A stretch of 64,000 nucleotides of DNA from Chloroflexota bacterium. GTDB lineage: Bacteria; Chloroflexota; UBA11872; UBA12225. The stretch lies in contig JAUJOR010000022.1 of NCBI GenBank assembly GCA_030447525.1, positions 1 to 64,000 on the forward strand, in the 5' to 3' direction. The notes beneath the pieces are model-generated. The model saw nothing but the letters and a program-made list of their open reading frames with translations, had not been told where the DNA came from and did not search any database. Positions 52,405 to 60,872 of this stretch are shown here, piece by piece (the stretch's first letter is position 1; each line of letters starts with the position of its first letter). The position numbers were made by a program, and so were the translations under genes.

Positions 52405-52433
52405 ACTCTAAGCCAGCCCTTGCCGCGAGTCAA
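52405..52433 (-). promoter_or_regulatory. Promoter of the S9 peptidase leader
   Basis: On the minus strand TTGACT (52433-52428) and TAGAGT (52410-52405) are spaced by 17 bases, a near-consensus sigma-70-type promoter. Transcription would start near 52398, at the base of the first hairpin. Confidence 0.75.
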
Positions 52434-52712
52434 GGGATTTTGGGCCCACCGCCAAAAACCGGTCAAAGAACGCTCCCCCTACCGCTGAGGTGACTCTGGA
52501 GGGGTCTTCTGACCCGCAGGGAGATCACGGGACCACGGTGGCCGGCCGGCAGACTTCGCCGGCAACGTAGCCTGAATTGGGAGTTGATCGGCAAAGGGTC
52601 GCCGGGGTATGGAGTGAACGCATGTGGTACACCCGTCTGGCGCGCCAGGCCCCCTGGGGGCCTGGCGCACTCACCGAGCTTGCACAAAGGAAGCGGACAA
52701 GGCAAGACCAGT

Positions 52713-53552
52713 ATGGGGTACGTCTGGAAGCTCAACGCCGGAGCGCCGGTCCGGCTCGGGGACCTCGACCCGCGCCACGCGGCGGGGTTGCAAAAGGAGG
52801 ACGCCGTGCCGCTGATGGAAGGGTTGCAGCGCGAGCTGGGCCGGCTGCAGGAGCTGTGCTACGCCGCCGCCCACAACGCGGTGCTGATCGTCCTCCAGGG
52901 CATGGACACCAGTGGGAAGGATGGGACGATCAAGCACGTCATGGACAGCGTGAATCCCCAGGGGTGCCGGGTGACGTATTTCAAGGCCCCCACGGCCCTG
53001 GAGCTGAGTCACGACTTTCTCTGGCGCGTCCACGCCGCGACCCCGGAAAAGGGGATCTTCGGCATCTTCAACCGCTCGCACTACGAGGACGTCCTCATCG
53101 TCCGCGTCCGTAGCCTCGTCCCCGAGCCGGTGTGGCAGGGACGATACGAGATGATCAACCGCTTCGAGGAGCTCCTCACGGAGAGCGGGACGATCGTGCT
53201 CAAGTTCTTCCTGCACATCAGCGAGGAGGAGCAGGGGCAACGCCTCCGGGATCGCGAGGTGGACATAGACAAGCGCTGGAAGCTGAGCGCCACGGACTAC
53301 AAGGAGCGCGCCCGCTGGCCGGCCTACATGCAAGCCTACGAGGATGCCCTGGCCAGGTGCGCCACGCAGCGGGCCCCGTGGCACATCGTCCCCTCTGACC
53401 GCAAATGGTTCCGCAACCTGGCCGTTGCCCACACCATCGTCGACGCCTTGCGTCCCCTGGAGGACGACTGGCTCAGTGCCCTGCGCGCCCGCGGGGAGCA
53501 GAACTACGAGGCGCTGCTGGCCCTGCGCGCCGCCGGCGCGGTGGCAGACTGA
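52713..53552 (+). CDS. Polyphosphate kinase 2 family protein
   Basis: Transfers phosphate between polyphosphate and nucleotides. The 279-residue product has the PPK2 Walker A GMDTSGKDG near residue 63, the FKAPTALELSHDFLWRVH segment, the Walker B-type FNRSHYEDVLIVRV, the lid region with LRDREVDIDKRWKLS, and WHIVPSDRKWFRNL near the end. The motif set fits the PPK2 class I/III group of single-domain kinases. The ATG at 52713 is chosen because the product then begins like the family; a longer frame is unsupported. Its 3' end overlaps the convergent Bax1-like gene by 49 bases. The gap from 52434 to 52712 has no further gene. Confidence 0.92.
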   Translation: MGYVWKLNAGAPVRLGDLDPRHAAGLQKEDAVPLMEGLQRELGRLQELCYAAAHNAVLIVLQGMDTSGKDGTIKHVMDSVNPQGCRVTYFKAPTALELSHDFLWRVHAATPEKGIFGIFNRSHYEDVLIVRVRSLVPEPVWQGRYEMINRFEELLTESGTIVLKFFLHISEEEQGQRLRDREVDIDKRWKLSATDYKERARWPAYMQAYEDALARCATQRAPWHIVPSDRKWFRNLAVAHTIVDALRPLEDDWLSALRARGEQNYEALLALRAAGAVAD

Positions 53553-55057
53553 CGTCTCGGGTCGCCCGGCACGGCCCTGGGGCTCGCGTCGCGCCCTCTG
53601 CGCGGTGACCCTGGCTGAACGGCAGGCGGCGCGCTGGCGGTCCCCTCGCCGCCCCCGGGGGCGTCTAGCCCCAGCAGCCCTTCCCCGGCGAGTGCCTGGA
53701 TGACGGGGCGCAGATCGAAGACCGGCGTGGCTACGACGCCTTGTCCGGCGTCCACCAGGGGCTCCACGGCCAGGGGGTGGCCGGTGTAGAGGAGCGGCTC
53801 GCCGGAGGTGGCGTAAGGGGCGATGGCGGCGAGACGGGCCCCATGGCGGGCCGAGCGCACGGCGCAGACTCGCACCCCCCGCGCCCCACACACCAGCCGC
53901 ACGTCGGGGACGATGATCCCGGCGGCCCACGCCTGGGCCTCCGGCAGGCGGCGCAACCCCCAGGTCCACCCGGGGGGCCCGCCGGTGGGGGCGCGTCCGG
54001 CCCCCCGCGCCGCCTGGATCCCCGCCGCCACCGTGGCAACGTCCCAGCCGGGGAGCTCGTCCCACCCCGCGCTCGGCGCCGGGCCGGCTCGATAGGACGC
54101 GGACTCGTGGAGGGAGTCCAACCCCGCAGCGGCCCCACCCAGGACGTCGAGCGCCTCCGGGGTGAGGCGGAGCGTCGCGCGACGGTCACGCAAGGAGACC
54201 GTGGCCACGCCTTCCACCGTCGACGGGAGGGCCCGTTCCAGGAGCTGCACCACTGTGCGGGCGACGCGCCGCCCGTGGCGCCCCAGGCCCCCCAGGGCGT
54301 CACGCCGGCCGGCAAGGCAAAGACGTAGCCTTCCCGCCCCCGCTGCGGTCAGGGTGGCATCTACCTCGTTGGCGGCGCACAGGGCCTGGATGCCGGAGGT
54401 TGCCGGGGAGTCCCCCGGGCCGCCGTTCGCCACGTCTGCCAGGGTCAGCTCGATCGACTCGGCGTGACGCAGCAGCGTCTCCAGGACGCCGAAGTTGTAC
54501 TGGGCGACGACGTCCGCCGGCTGGGGCCGGCCGCCGATGGGAGTGAGGATGGCGTGCTCGCCGGCGTCCAGGTACAGGAGGCGCTCGACCTGGCCGGCAG
54601 GGAGCCCGAAGCCTTCCTCCATGCTCCCGTACAGGGGCCGTCGCTCGCCCTGGCGCATGAAGCCGTCCGCCGCGCGATTGAGGCGCTGGTAGAGGTGGGC
54701 GCGCAGGCTTTTTGGGCCGTCCACTCCGGCGCGCAGCAGGCGCCGGAGCGCCGTTCGGGAGGTGATCTCCGCGAACTGCGGGCTGCGGTAGCGGTAGCTC
54801 GTGGCCATCGCACCGACGATGCACCGCGCCAGCTTGTGGTCGCCGAAGAACTGCACCAGCACCTCGGGGTCGAAGTCCTGGCGCTCTCGCCCCACCAGGG
54901 ACTCGAAGTACTCCACGGCGATGGTTACCTTGGGGAGGATCGAGCGGTCGCGGAAGAGGCGGGGGTACAGGGCCTTCGTCTCGGCAACGGTGCCCGCGCC
55001 GTCGTCGCCTCGCTGGCGGCGGGTGGTGTAGCGCACGTCCTTGAGCGGAAAGGCCAT
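53504..55057 (-). CDS. Bax1-like nuclease (DUF790 family)
   Basis: This 517-residue protein is of the DUF790/Bax1 family, the structure-specific nuclease that binds the XPB helicase in archaea and cuts DNA near bubbles or forks. Visible blocks are the N-terminal LYPRLFRDRS, YFESLVGRERQDFDPEVLVQFFGDHKLARCIVG, and TLTAAGAGRLRLCLAGR; the nuclease core lies in the C-terminal half (GIIVPDVRLVCGARGVRV). A low-complexity tail of about 55 residues follows. It starts six bases after the stop of the XPB gene, so the two are co-translated. Its 3' end overlaps the convergent ppk2 gene by 49 bases. The pair would process DNA damage or stalled structures. Confidence 0.85.
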   Translation of the reverse strand: MAFPLKDVRYTTRRQRGDDGAGTVAETKALYPRLFRDRSILPKVTIAVEYFESLVGRERQDFDPEVLVQFFGDHKLARCIVGAMATSYRYRSPQFAEITSRTALRRLLRAGVDGPKSLRAHLYQRLNRAADGFMRQGERRPLYGSMEEGFGLPAGQVERLLYLDAGEHAILTPIGGRPQPADVVAQYNFGVLETLLRHAESIELTLADVANGGPGDSPATSGIQALCAANEVDATLTAAGAGRLRLCLAGRRDALGGLGRHGRRVARTVVQLLERALPSTVEGVATVSLRDRRATLRLTPEALDVLGGAAAGLDSLHESASYRAGPAPSAGWDELPGWDVATVAAGIQAARGAGRAPTGGPPGWTWGLRRLPEAQAWAAGIIVPDVRLVCGARGVRVCAVRSARHGARLAAIAPYATSGEPLLYTGHPLAVEPLVDAGQGVVATPVFDLRPVIQALAGEGLLGLDAPGGGEGTASAPPAVQPGSPRRGRDASPRAVPGDPRRQSATAPAARRASSAS

Positions 55058-55063
55058 CGCCTG

Positions 55064-56368
55064 TCACGCAGCCCTGGGACGGCGCGCCCGAGCGGCGCGC
55101 CCTTCACTGGTGCCCCGGCTGATGATCTCGTAGAGCACCGCTTCTCGTGGCTTGGGTCGTAGCACGCGCCCCAGCCGCTGGATGTATTCGCGGGTCGCCG
55201 AGCTGCCGCTGACCACGATGGCTACGTTGGCGTCGGGGACGTCCACCCCTTCATTCAGCACGCGACCGGTGACGAGCTTGCTGTAGTGTCCGCCGCGGAA
55301 GCGATCGAGGATCTGGCGTCGCTCGTCGGGCTCGGTACGGTAGGTGATCGCCGGCAGCCCCAGGCGCCGGCTGAGGGTGCTCACCATGGCCGTGTACTCG
55401 GAGAAGACGATGGCCTTGGCCTCGCGGTGCTGGTGGAGCAGGGCCTCCACCTGCGCGATCTTCCCTTCGGCATTCAGGGCGATCAAGCGCGCCTGGTGGT
55501 GGGCCCGCAGCGCCCGGCGGGCGGCCGGGTCCACCGCGCTACGCTGGATCAGCTGCTCAAAGAAGCTGCCCCGCATCAGCTGGCTGCGCCGCGTGGCGAC
55601 GAACCACTTGAACTCCGCCATCAGGGCGTCGTAGCGGTAGCGTTCCTCCGGCGAGAGGTCGACGAAGATGCGTTTCTCGCGGTAGCCGGCGATGTGCCCC
55701 TCGCGCGCCAGGTCGGCCGGCAGCCGGCGGTAGACCTCCGGCCCCACCAGCTCGGACAGCTCCAGGTGCGCCCCATCGGCGCGCTCCGGTGTGGCGCTCA
55801 GGCCCAGGCGCCAGGGGGCGGCCGCCCTGGTGGCGATCGCCCGATACGTCGGCGCCGGGAGGTGGTGCACCTCGTCCACGATCAGCAGGCCAAAGGCGGA
55901 GAGGTCACGCCGGGGCATGGCCGCCGAGTCGTAGGTCATCACGGTGAGCGCCCGCGGCGTGCGCTCACCCCCACCGACCACGCCCACCTCGTCTTCCGGG
56001 ACGCCCGCCTTGGACACCAGCCCCGCACGCCACTGCCGCAAGAGGTCAATCGTCGGCACCACCACCAGGGTGCGCACCGGCACCTGCTCCAGGGCCATGA
56101 AGGCCACCACCGTCTTGCCCGCCCCGGTAGGGAGAACGACAACGCCCCGCCCGTTGTTGGCCAGCCAGTTTCGCAGGGCGTCCCGCTGGTAGGGGCGGGG
56201 TTGCACGCTCAGCCGGGGGCTGAAGGGGAGGGCGAAGCGCTCCAGCAGCCCTTCATCCAGGGGTGAGCTGGATGCCGCCAGGGGGTCGAGGACGGCGCCG
56301 GCGTCCAGCTCATCCGGGGCGTCGGAGGGGGCATCCAGGCCGTCCAACAGCATCGTCGATGGTTCCAC
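55064..56368 (-). CDS. XPB/Ssl2-like DNA helicase
   Basis: This 434-residue superfamily 2 helicase has Walker A LPTGAGKT near residue 80, DEVH box (VDEVHHL) near 165, LSATPERADG (motif III), VTGRVLNEGVDVPDANVAIV (motif V) and QRLGRVLRP (motif VI). The short form without a large N-terminal damage-recognition domain resembles archaeal and bacterial XPB. The gene is first in a two-gene operon with the Bax1-like nuclease. The start is GTG 56368 (an ATG five codons later is also possible). UvrA and UvrB are not in the window, so this may supplement nucleotide excision repair. Confidence 0.93.
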   Translation of the reverse strand: MEPSTMLLDGLDAPSDAPDELDAGAVLDPLAASSSPLDEGLLERFALPFSPRLSVQPRPYQRDALRNWLANNGRGVVVLPTGAGKTVVAFMALEQVPVRTLVVVPTIDLLRQWRAGLVSKAGVPEDEVGVVGGGERTPRALTVMTYDSAAMPRRDLSAFGLLIVDEVHHLPAPTYRAIATRAAAPWRLGLSATPERADGAHLELSELVGPEVYRRLPADLAREGHIAGYREKRIFVDLSPEERYRYDALMAEFKWFVATRRSQLMRGSFFEQLIQRSAVDPAARRALRAHHQARLIALNAEGKIAQVEALLHQHREAKAIVFSEYTAMVSTLSRRLGLPAITYRTEPDERRQILDRFRGGHYSKLVTGRVLNEGVDVPDANVAIVVSGSSATREYIQRLGRVLRPKPREAVLYEIISRGTSEGRAARARRPRAA

Positions 56369-56395
56369 TTCCCAACATCCTCACCGGTCGTCGCT

Positions 56396-56437
56396 CAGTC
56401 CTCGGTGCCCAGTCCTCGGTGCCCAGTCCTCGGTGCT
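56396..56437. repeat. Three tandem 14-bp units upstream of the XPB gene
   Basis: CAGTCCTCGGTGCC occurs at 56396-56409 and 56410-56423, with a third copy (last base T) at 56424-56437; CGGTGCCCAGT- words continue to about 56465. They lie upstream of the helicase gene. The rest of the 431-base gap to the NUDIX gene has an AT-rich block near 56612-56660 (TATACGG, TTGTTATG), a possible promoter for the NUDIX gene. Confidence 0.8.
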
Positions 56438-56799
56438 CAGGCCGCAGTTGCTCGGTGCCCAGTGCCCGGCGGGACGGTGTGTTCCCCGCAGCGCCCGTGG
56501 TCAGCCTGCCGTTCCCCTGGGGACCGCCTGCCCAGGACGGCCCCTTGCACCGTGGCCTCGTCCGGCGCCTCCGGCGCAGACCTCCCGCGCCCGTCTTCCC
56601 TGGACCTTATGGAACATTAGTTCTAGTATACGGCAATGCGATTTGTTATGTCATCTATCCGTGATGGTGATGAGCCGGCCGGCCGGCCGTTGTGGCTAAG
56701 GCGGCTGCAGTCCCACTTCAGCCCATCACAGCCCCTGATCGAGAGGATCCCAGTGGCCGGGAGGTGCCCGTGACGTCCAGGCAGCCGGAGGAGCCGACT

Positions 56800-57408
56800 A
56801 TGCCCGAGGCCGTGCCGCATGCCGGGAGCTGGCGGCGCCGCCGGGCGACGCTGCTCCTGGATCGTCCCCCGTGGCTACGCGTCTTCGCCGACGACGTGGA
56901 GCTCCCGGACGGCCGGGAGGTCGAGGGCTTCCTACGGATCGAGAGTCGCGAATACGCCACTGTGTTCGCCGTGACGCCGCAGGGGCACGTCCTGTTCCTG
57001 CGCCAGTACAAGTACGGCCCGGATCGGGTGGCCCTGCAGCTCCCGGCGGGATACCTGGAGCCGGGCGAGACTCCCGATCAGGGGGCGCGGCGCGAGCTGC
57101 TGGAGGAGACGGGGTACACGGCGTCCGAGTGGGTCTACCTCGGCGGCTACCGTCCGGATGGCAACCGGGGCTTCGGCATGGCGCACTTGTTTCTCGCCCA
57201 GGGCGCTCGGGCAGTGCAGGCCCCGGACGCCGGCGACCTGGAGGAGGCCACGATCCGTATCCTGTCCCTGGAACAGGCCGAGGCGGCCCTCACCTCCGGC
57301 GAGATGGCCGAGCTGGCCCCTATCGCCTGTGTCGCCCTGGCCCTGGCCCGGCTGCGCGCCCCCCGTCCGGCGCTGCCGGCGCAGGGAGCGGCGCCCGGCA
57401 CCGCATAA
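56800..57408 (+). CDS. NUDIX hydrolase (ADP-ribose pyrophosphatase type)
   Basis: This 202-residue hydrolase has the complete Nudix box GYLEPGETPDQGARRELLEETGY (about residues 84-106, G-x5-E-x7-REUxEExGU) and the preceding LPAG that is typical of ADP-ribose pyrophosphatases. It would hydrolyse nucleoside diphosphate-linked metabolites. The start at 56800 follows GGAGGAG; a longer frame from 56692 is not needed. The C-terminus is Pro/Ala-rich. The chrA gene follows after 93 bases on the same strand. Confidence 0.9.
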   Translation: MPEAVPHAGSWRRRRATLLLDRPPWLRVFADDVELPDGREVEGFLRIESREYATVFAVTPQGHVLFLRQYKYGPDRVALQLPAGYLEPGETPDQGARRELLEETGYTASEWVYLGGYRPDGNRGFGMAHLFLAQGARAVQAPDAGDLEEATIRILSLEQAEAALTSGEMAELAPIACVALALARLRAPRPALPAQGAAPGTA

Positions 57409-57501
57409 TCCCCCGCCCGGCGGCGCGGTTCAGCGCGGACGTCCACATCGAGCGGGGCACGCAGCCAACGGTGCAGACAACACGGAACGGTGGAGCTTTG
57501 G

Positions 57502-58809
57502 ATGACGGCGGATACGGCCGGGACGACGAGCGGGCCAGCGGCCCCCCGCCGGGAGCAAGAGACGTCGGAGCCGGCCGGGCCACCGGGGACGCACACGTCG
57601 CGCGGCCCCCTCGGCGAGGTGGCGGCGGTGTTCCTCAAGCTAGGCTGCATCGCCTTTGGTGGCCCGGCGGCCCACATTGCGATGATGCGCCAGGAGCTGG
57701 TGCAGCGCCGGCGCTGGATTTCGGACGAGCGCTTCCTCGACCTCCTGGGCGCGACCAACCTGATCCCCGGTCCCAACTCCACCGAGCTGGCCATCCATCT
57801 CGGGTACGTGCGTGCCGGATGGCCCGGGCTGCTGGTGGCCGGGTCGCTGTTCATCTTGCCCGCCATGGCCATCGTGCTGGCGCTGGCCTGGGCATACGTC
57901 GCCTACGGGACGCTACCCCAGGCGCAGTCCCTGCTCTACGGGATCAAGCCGGTGATCATCGCCATCGTGGCTCAGGCGCTCTACGGCCTGGCGCGCACCG
58001 CCCTCAAGGGGCCGGAACTCATCGCCGTCGCGGCCGGCGTGCTCGTCCTCTATCTGCTAGGGGTCAACGAGCTGCTCCTCCTGTTTGGCGGCGGACTGCT
58101 GGCGCTGGTGGTGCAGCTGGCCCGAAAGCGGTTTGGGGGCCGGCCGGGAGCGGCGCTCGCCGTCGCGCCGCCCGCGGGCGCCGCGGGCCTGCCGGTGGGC
58201 GCGGCGGTGACGGGTGCCGCGGCCGCAGCGTCCCTCGCCACTCCGTTTAGCCTCACTACCCTGTTCCTGACGTTCCTCAAGATCGGGGCGGTGCTGTATG
58301 GAAGTGGCTACGTCCTGCTGGCGTTCCTGCGGGGCGACTTTGTTGACCGGCTGGGGTGGCTGACCGACCGGCAGCTCCTGGACGCGGTGTCGGTGGGGCA
58401 GTTCACACCGGGACCGGTCTTCACCACGGCCACGTTCGTCGGCTACCTGATCGGCAGTGAGGCTGGAAATGGCGGGCAGGACGTCGCCGCCGGGGTGACG
58501 GCCGCCTTGCTGGCGACGCTGGGCATCTTCCTGCCGTCATTCGTCTTCGTCGCCCTCTCCGGGCCGCTGGTGCCCCGCCTGCGCCGGTGGCCGCTGACCG
58601 GTCTGCTGCTGGATGGTGTGAACGCCGCCGCCCTCGGGCTCATGGCGGCGGTCACGCTGGAGCTTGGCCGCGCGGCGATCGTAGACCTGCTCACCGCCCT
58701 CCTTGCCGTGGTGGCGCTGGCCATTCTGGTGCGCTGGAAGGTAAACAGCGCCTGGCTCCTGCTGGGCGGGGGCGCCATCGGCTTTGCCTATCGCTTCCTG
58801 GTGGCCTGA
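57502..58809 (+). CDS. chrA: Chromate transporter, long-chain form
   Basis: This 435-residue CHR-family membrane protein has two homologous halves. The first holds FLKLGCIAFGGPAAHIAMMR and LLGATNLIPGPNSTELAIHLGYVR; the second holds FLKIGAVLYGSGYVLLAFLRGDFV and VSVGQFTPGPVFTTATFVGY. These are the PGP motifs of chromate efflux proteins. The halves are joined by a short Ala/Gly/Pro linker. About ten to twelve membrane segments are predicted. It would export chromate or a related anion. The start at 57502 has GGTGGAGC upstream; a GTG at 57490 is possible. A repeat-B hairpin lies two bases after the stop. Confidence 0.9.
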   Translation: MTADTAGTTSGPAAPRREQETSEPAGPPGTHTSRGPLGEVAAVFLKLGCIAFGGPAAHIAMMRQELVQRRRWISDERFLDLLGATNLIPGPNSTELAIHLGYVRAGWPGLLVAGSLFILPAMAIVLALAWAYVAYGTLPQAQSLLYGIKPVIIAIVAQALYGLARTALKGPELIAVAAGVLVLYLLGVNELLLLFGGGLLALVVQLARKRFGGRPGAALAVAPPAGAAGLPVGAAVTGAAAAASLATPFSLTTLFLTFLKIGAVLYGSGYVLLAFLRGDFVDRLGWLTDRQLLDAVSVGQFTPGPVFTTATFVGYLIGSEAGNGGQDVAAGVTAALLATLGIFLPSFVFVALSGPLVPRLRRWPLTGLLLDGVNAAALGLMAAVTLELGRAAIVDLLTALLAVVALAILVRWKVNSAWLLLGGGAIGFAYRFLVA

Positions 58810-58810
58810 C

Positions 58811-58880
58811 ACGGCAACGCGGCTTCCACCTGGTACGGGTGAAAGCCGGTGATCTGGAAACCCTCGTTGCCGTACCAACG
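58811..58880 (+). repeat. Dispersed repeat family B, copy 2, hairpin after chrA
   Basis: TTCCACCTGGTACGG... to CCAACG (58824-58880) matches 6781-6838. Here it is enclosed by ACGGCAACG (58811-58819) and CGTTGCCGT (58865-58873), an exact 9-bp inverted repeat, so the RNA would fold into a ~60-base hairpin. It may serve as the chrA terminator or be a small mobile palindromic element. Confidence 0.75.
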
Positions 58881-58890
58881 TCGCCGGCGT

Positions 58891-59100
58891 TCAGGCCTTC
58901 TTGACCAGGGGGAGTCCCGTCCGCGGGTGCTCCTCGACGTAGTAGCCGGCCGGCATCGCCCCCAGGGCCTCCCCGCGCTTGGGTGCCCGGGAGAAGTAGT
59001 AGAGCGGCTGCGGTCGCCCGTTCTGCAGGACGACCTCCTTGCCAAGCAGGTAGTAGGTCACGCCTTTCTGGTTCCGGTAGGTATACGGTGTCGTCGTCAT
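58891..59100 (-). CDS. Conserved small protein, 69 residues
   Basis: A short soluble protein rich in aromatic and basic residues (YTYRNQKGVTYYLLGKEVVL, then QPLYYFSRAPKRGEAL and AGYYVEEHPRTGLPLVKKA). The pattern is of a small beta-rich protein I associate with Chloroflexota genomes, with a conserved Gly-Glu-Ala-Leu and a Gly-Leu-Pro near the end. No function is known. The ATG at 59100 is used because the longer frame has a low-complexity start. It is the only minus-strand gene between chrA and the sulfatase fragment. Confidence 0.65.
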   Translation of the reverse strand: MTTTPYTYRNQKGVTYYLLGKEVVLQNGRPQPLYYFSRAPKRGEALGAMPAGYYVEEHPRTGLPLVKKA

Positions 59101-59376
59101 GGTGGTGGTGCCCCCAATGCACTGACTCCATCTACGACCTACGACGCCGGGCCGTGACCCGGTCGTGCCTTGGTACCGTGGCCACGGAGATGGATCGGAG
59201 CGGCGCTTGCCAGTGGGCACAGCGAGGCAGGCATCGCCTTCAGGGTCCCTGCGCCGGCGGTGAATCGCCCGCCTCCCTCGGTCTCATCCTGGCTAATGGT
59301 TCATCTGGCATTGTCACGCGGCGACGGGATGCGCGTCCGGGGAGTTCTGAAAGGTATGGGAGGCACGCCGGTGCCG
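59101..59376. other. Gap before the chimeric gene, nothing recognised
   Basis: Between the small protein and the HAD-like start these ~275 bases are GC-rich and lack a gene. A GGGAGGCACGCC site near 59358 precedes the GTG at 59377. Confidence 0.4.
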
Positions 59377-59823
59377 TGACGGGGCCGTTCCAGCTCGTGA
59401 TCTTCGACTGCGATGGGGCGCCGGGTAGATGCCCTGGTGGAGCAGCTGGATCTCTTCGCCACCGTCGTGGCCGCGGCCGGAGCGCCTCCCTCGCAGCGCG
59501 CCTTCGCCCGATCGCTGCTGCCCCTGGCCAGGGGAACGGGGGCTACAGGGGAACCGGGGGTGCCGGGCGCGCACGTCGGATCAGGAGCGCCGGAGCGGGA
59601 CGCCGTCTTCTCCGAGCTCAAGCGCGAGATCATGGTGCGCACCATGCGCCACAAGTATGTGGTAGATGCGCGCGGACGGGGCTTCCAGCTCTTTGACCTC
59701 CAGGAGGACCCGCGCGAGCAGCGCAACCTGGTAGGGCATCCGGACTATGTGGGGGTGGAGCGCGACCTGCGCGAGCGTATCCTGACCTGGCTGGTGTCCA
59801 CCCAGGTAATCAGCACAGACTGA
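59377..59823 (+). pseudogene. Chimeric remnant: HAD-like start joined to a sulfatase C-terminus
   Basis: From a GTG at 59377 (after GGGAGG) the first 14 codons read TGPFQLVIFDCDG, the first motif of a HAD-superfamily phosphatase. At about 59417 similarity switches, in another frame, to the last ~130 residues of an arylsulfatase-type protein: GRRVDALVEQLDLFATVVAAAG, then VRTMRHKYVVDARG, GFQLFDLQEDPREQRNLVGHPDY. The catalytic part of the sulfatase (with its formylglycine Cys/Ser) and the rest of the HAD enzyme are missing. A deletion joining two genes, or a misassembly, would produce this. No product of either type is expected to work. Confidence 0.7.
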
Positions 59824-59873
59824 CAAAGGGGCACCATGGCCGAGCGGCGGCGACGTCCCAACATCGTTCAGGC

Positions 59874-60872
59874 TTACCGCTCGTCCCTGCGCTGGCGTCG
59901 CTGGGCGAGCCGTAGCGCCGGCACGAGCGCAGCTTTGCCAAGCGCCAGCCCGCGACGTACCGGACCGTCTTGCCCGGCGGTCGGGGCCTTCCAGCCCCCG
60001 CTGACGTCGGCGCCCTCTGACACGGGCGCGAAGAGGTTGCCGGTGGTCTGCGGGGCCGGCGCCTGCTGGAACTCGTCTCTTTCTACCTGACGAGCCATCA
60101 CACGCTCGTAGACCGCCGGGGCCACGGTGTGCAGCAGGGCCAGCATCCGCCCGGCGTTGCCGACGAAGACCTCGCGGCGGGGCCGCTCGGCGCAGCGGAC
60201 CATGGCCTTCGCCACGTCTACCGCGTCGTAGGTCGGGTTCAATGGCTTCAGCGCCCTTCCGGTGTAGTTCGCCGCGTGCTGGAACAAGGGGGTGTCGATG
60301 GCGGCGGGCAGGATGGTGCAGATGCTGATGCCTGTCCCCCGCAGCTCCTGACGCAGGGCTTCGGAGAAGCCGCGAACGGCAAACTTGCTGGCCACGTAGG
60401 GAGTGATATACGGGGATCCGCCCACGCCGTGCACCGAAGCGTTGTTGATCAGCACCCCCCTACCCTGGCGCTGGAAGTGCGGCAGGGCGGCCCGGGCGCC
60501 GTGGACGTAGCCGAAGAAGTCCGTCTCCACCACCCGCCGAAAGGCGTCCGGCGGCGTGTCCTGGAAGCGGCCGTAGACCGTTACGGCCGCGTTGTTGACC
60601 CACACGTCCAGGTGCCCGAAGTGCTGGACCGCCCGTTCCGCCAGCGCCCGCACCTCCCCTTCGTCGGTGACGTCAACCGGCACGGCCAGCGCCTGCCCGC
60701 CGGCCTGCTCGATCTCCCCCACGAGCGTTCGCAGGGGCTCGCTACGCCGGGCGGCGACGACCACCCGCGCCCCCCCTTGGGCAAAGGCAACGGCGGCCGC
60801 ACGGCCGATCCCGCTGGATGCGCCGGTGATGACGACGACGGAGCCGCTCGGTGCCTGCGCCTTGGGGATCAT
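59874..60872 (-). CDS. Short-chain dehydrogenase/reductase
   Basis: This 332-residue SDR has the TGASSGIG cofactor loop near residue 17, NNAA, the catalytic Ser-Tyr-Lys (NNASVHG, TPYVASK) and a C-terminal extension of about 90 residues ending in a basic tail. The classical NADP(H)-type start VVVITGASSGIGRA is preceded by an ATG with GGAGG at a good distance (60872); the upstream longer frame is ignored. The substrate is not evident; it resembles the SDR family that acts on membrane or lipid alcohols. It is alone on its strand here. Confidence 0.9.
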   Translation of the reverse strand: MIPKAQAPSGSVVVITGASSGIGRAAAVAFAQGGARVVVAARRSEPLRTLVGEIEQAGGQALAVPVDVTDEGEVRALAERAVQHFGHLDVWVNNAAVTVYGRFQDTPPDAFRRVVETDFFGYVHGARAALPHFQRQGRGVLINNASVHGVGGSPYITPYVASKFAVRGFSEALRQELRGTGISICTILPAAIDTPLFQHAANYTGRALKPLNPTYDAVDVAKAMVRCAERPRREVFVGNAGRMLALLHTVAPAVYERVMARQVERDEFQQAPAPQTTGNLFAPVSEGADVSGGWKAPTAGQDGPVRRGLALGKAALVPALRLAQRRQRRDER

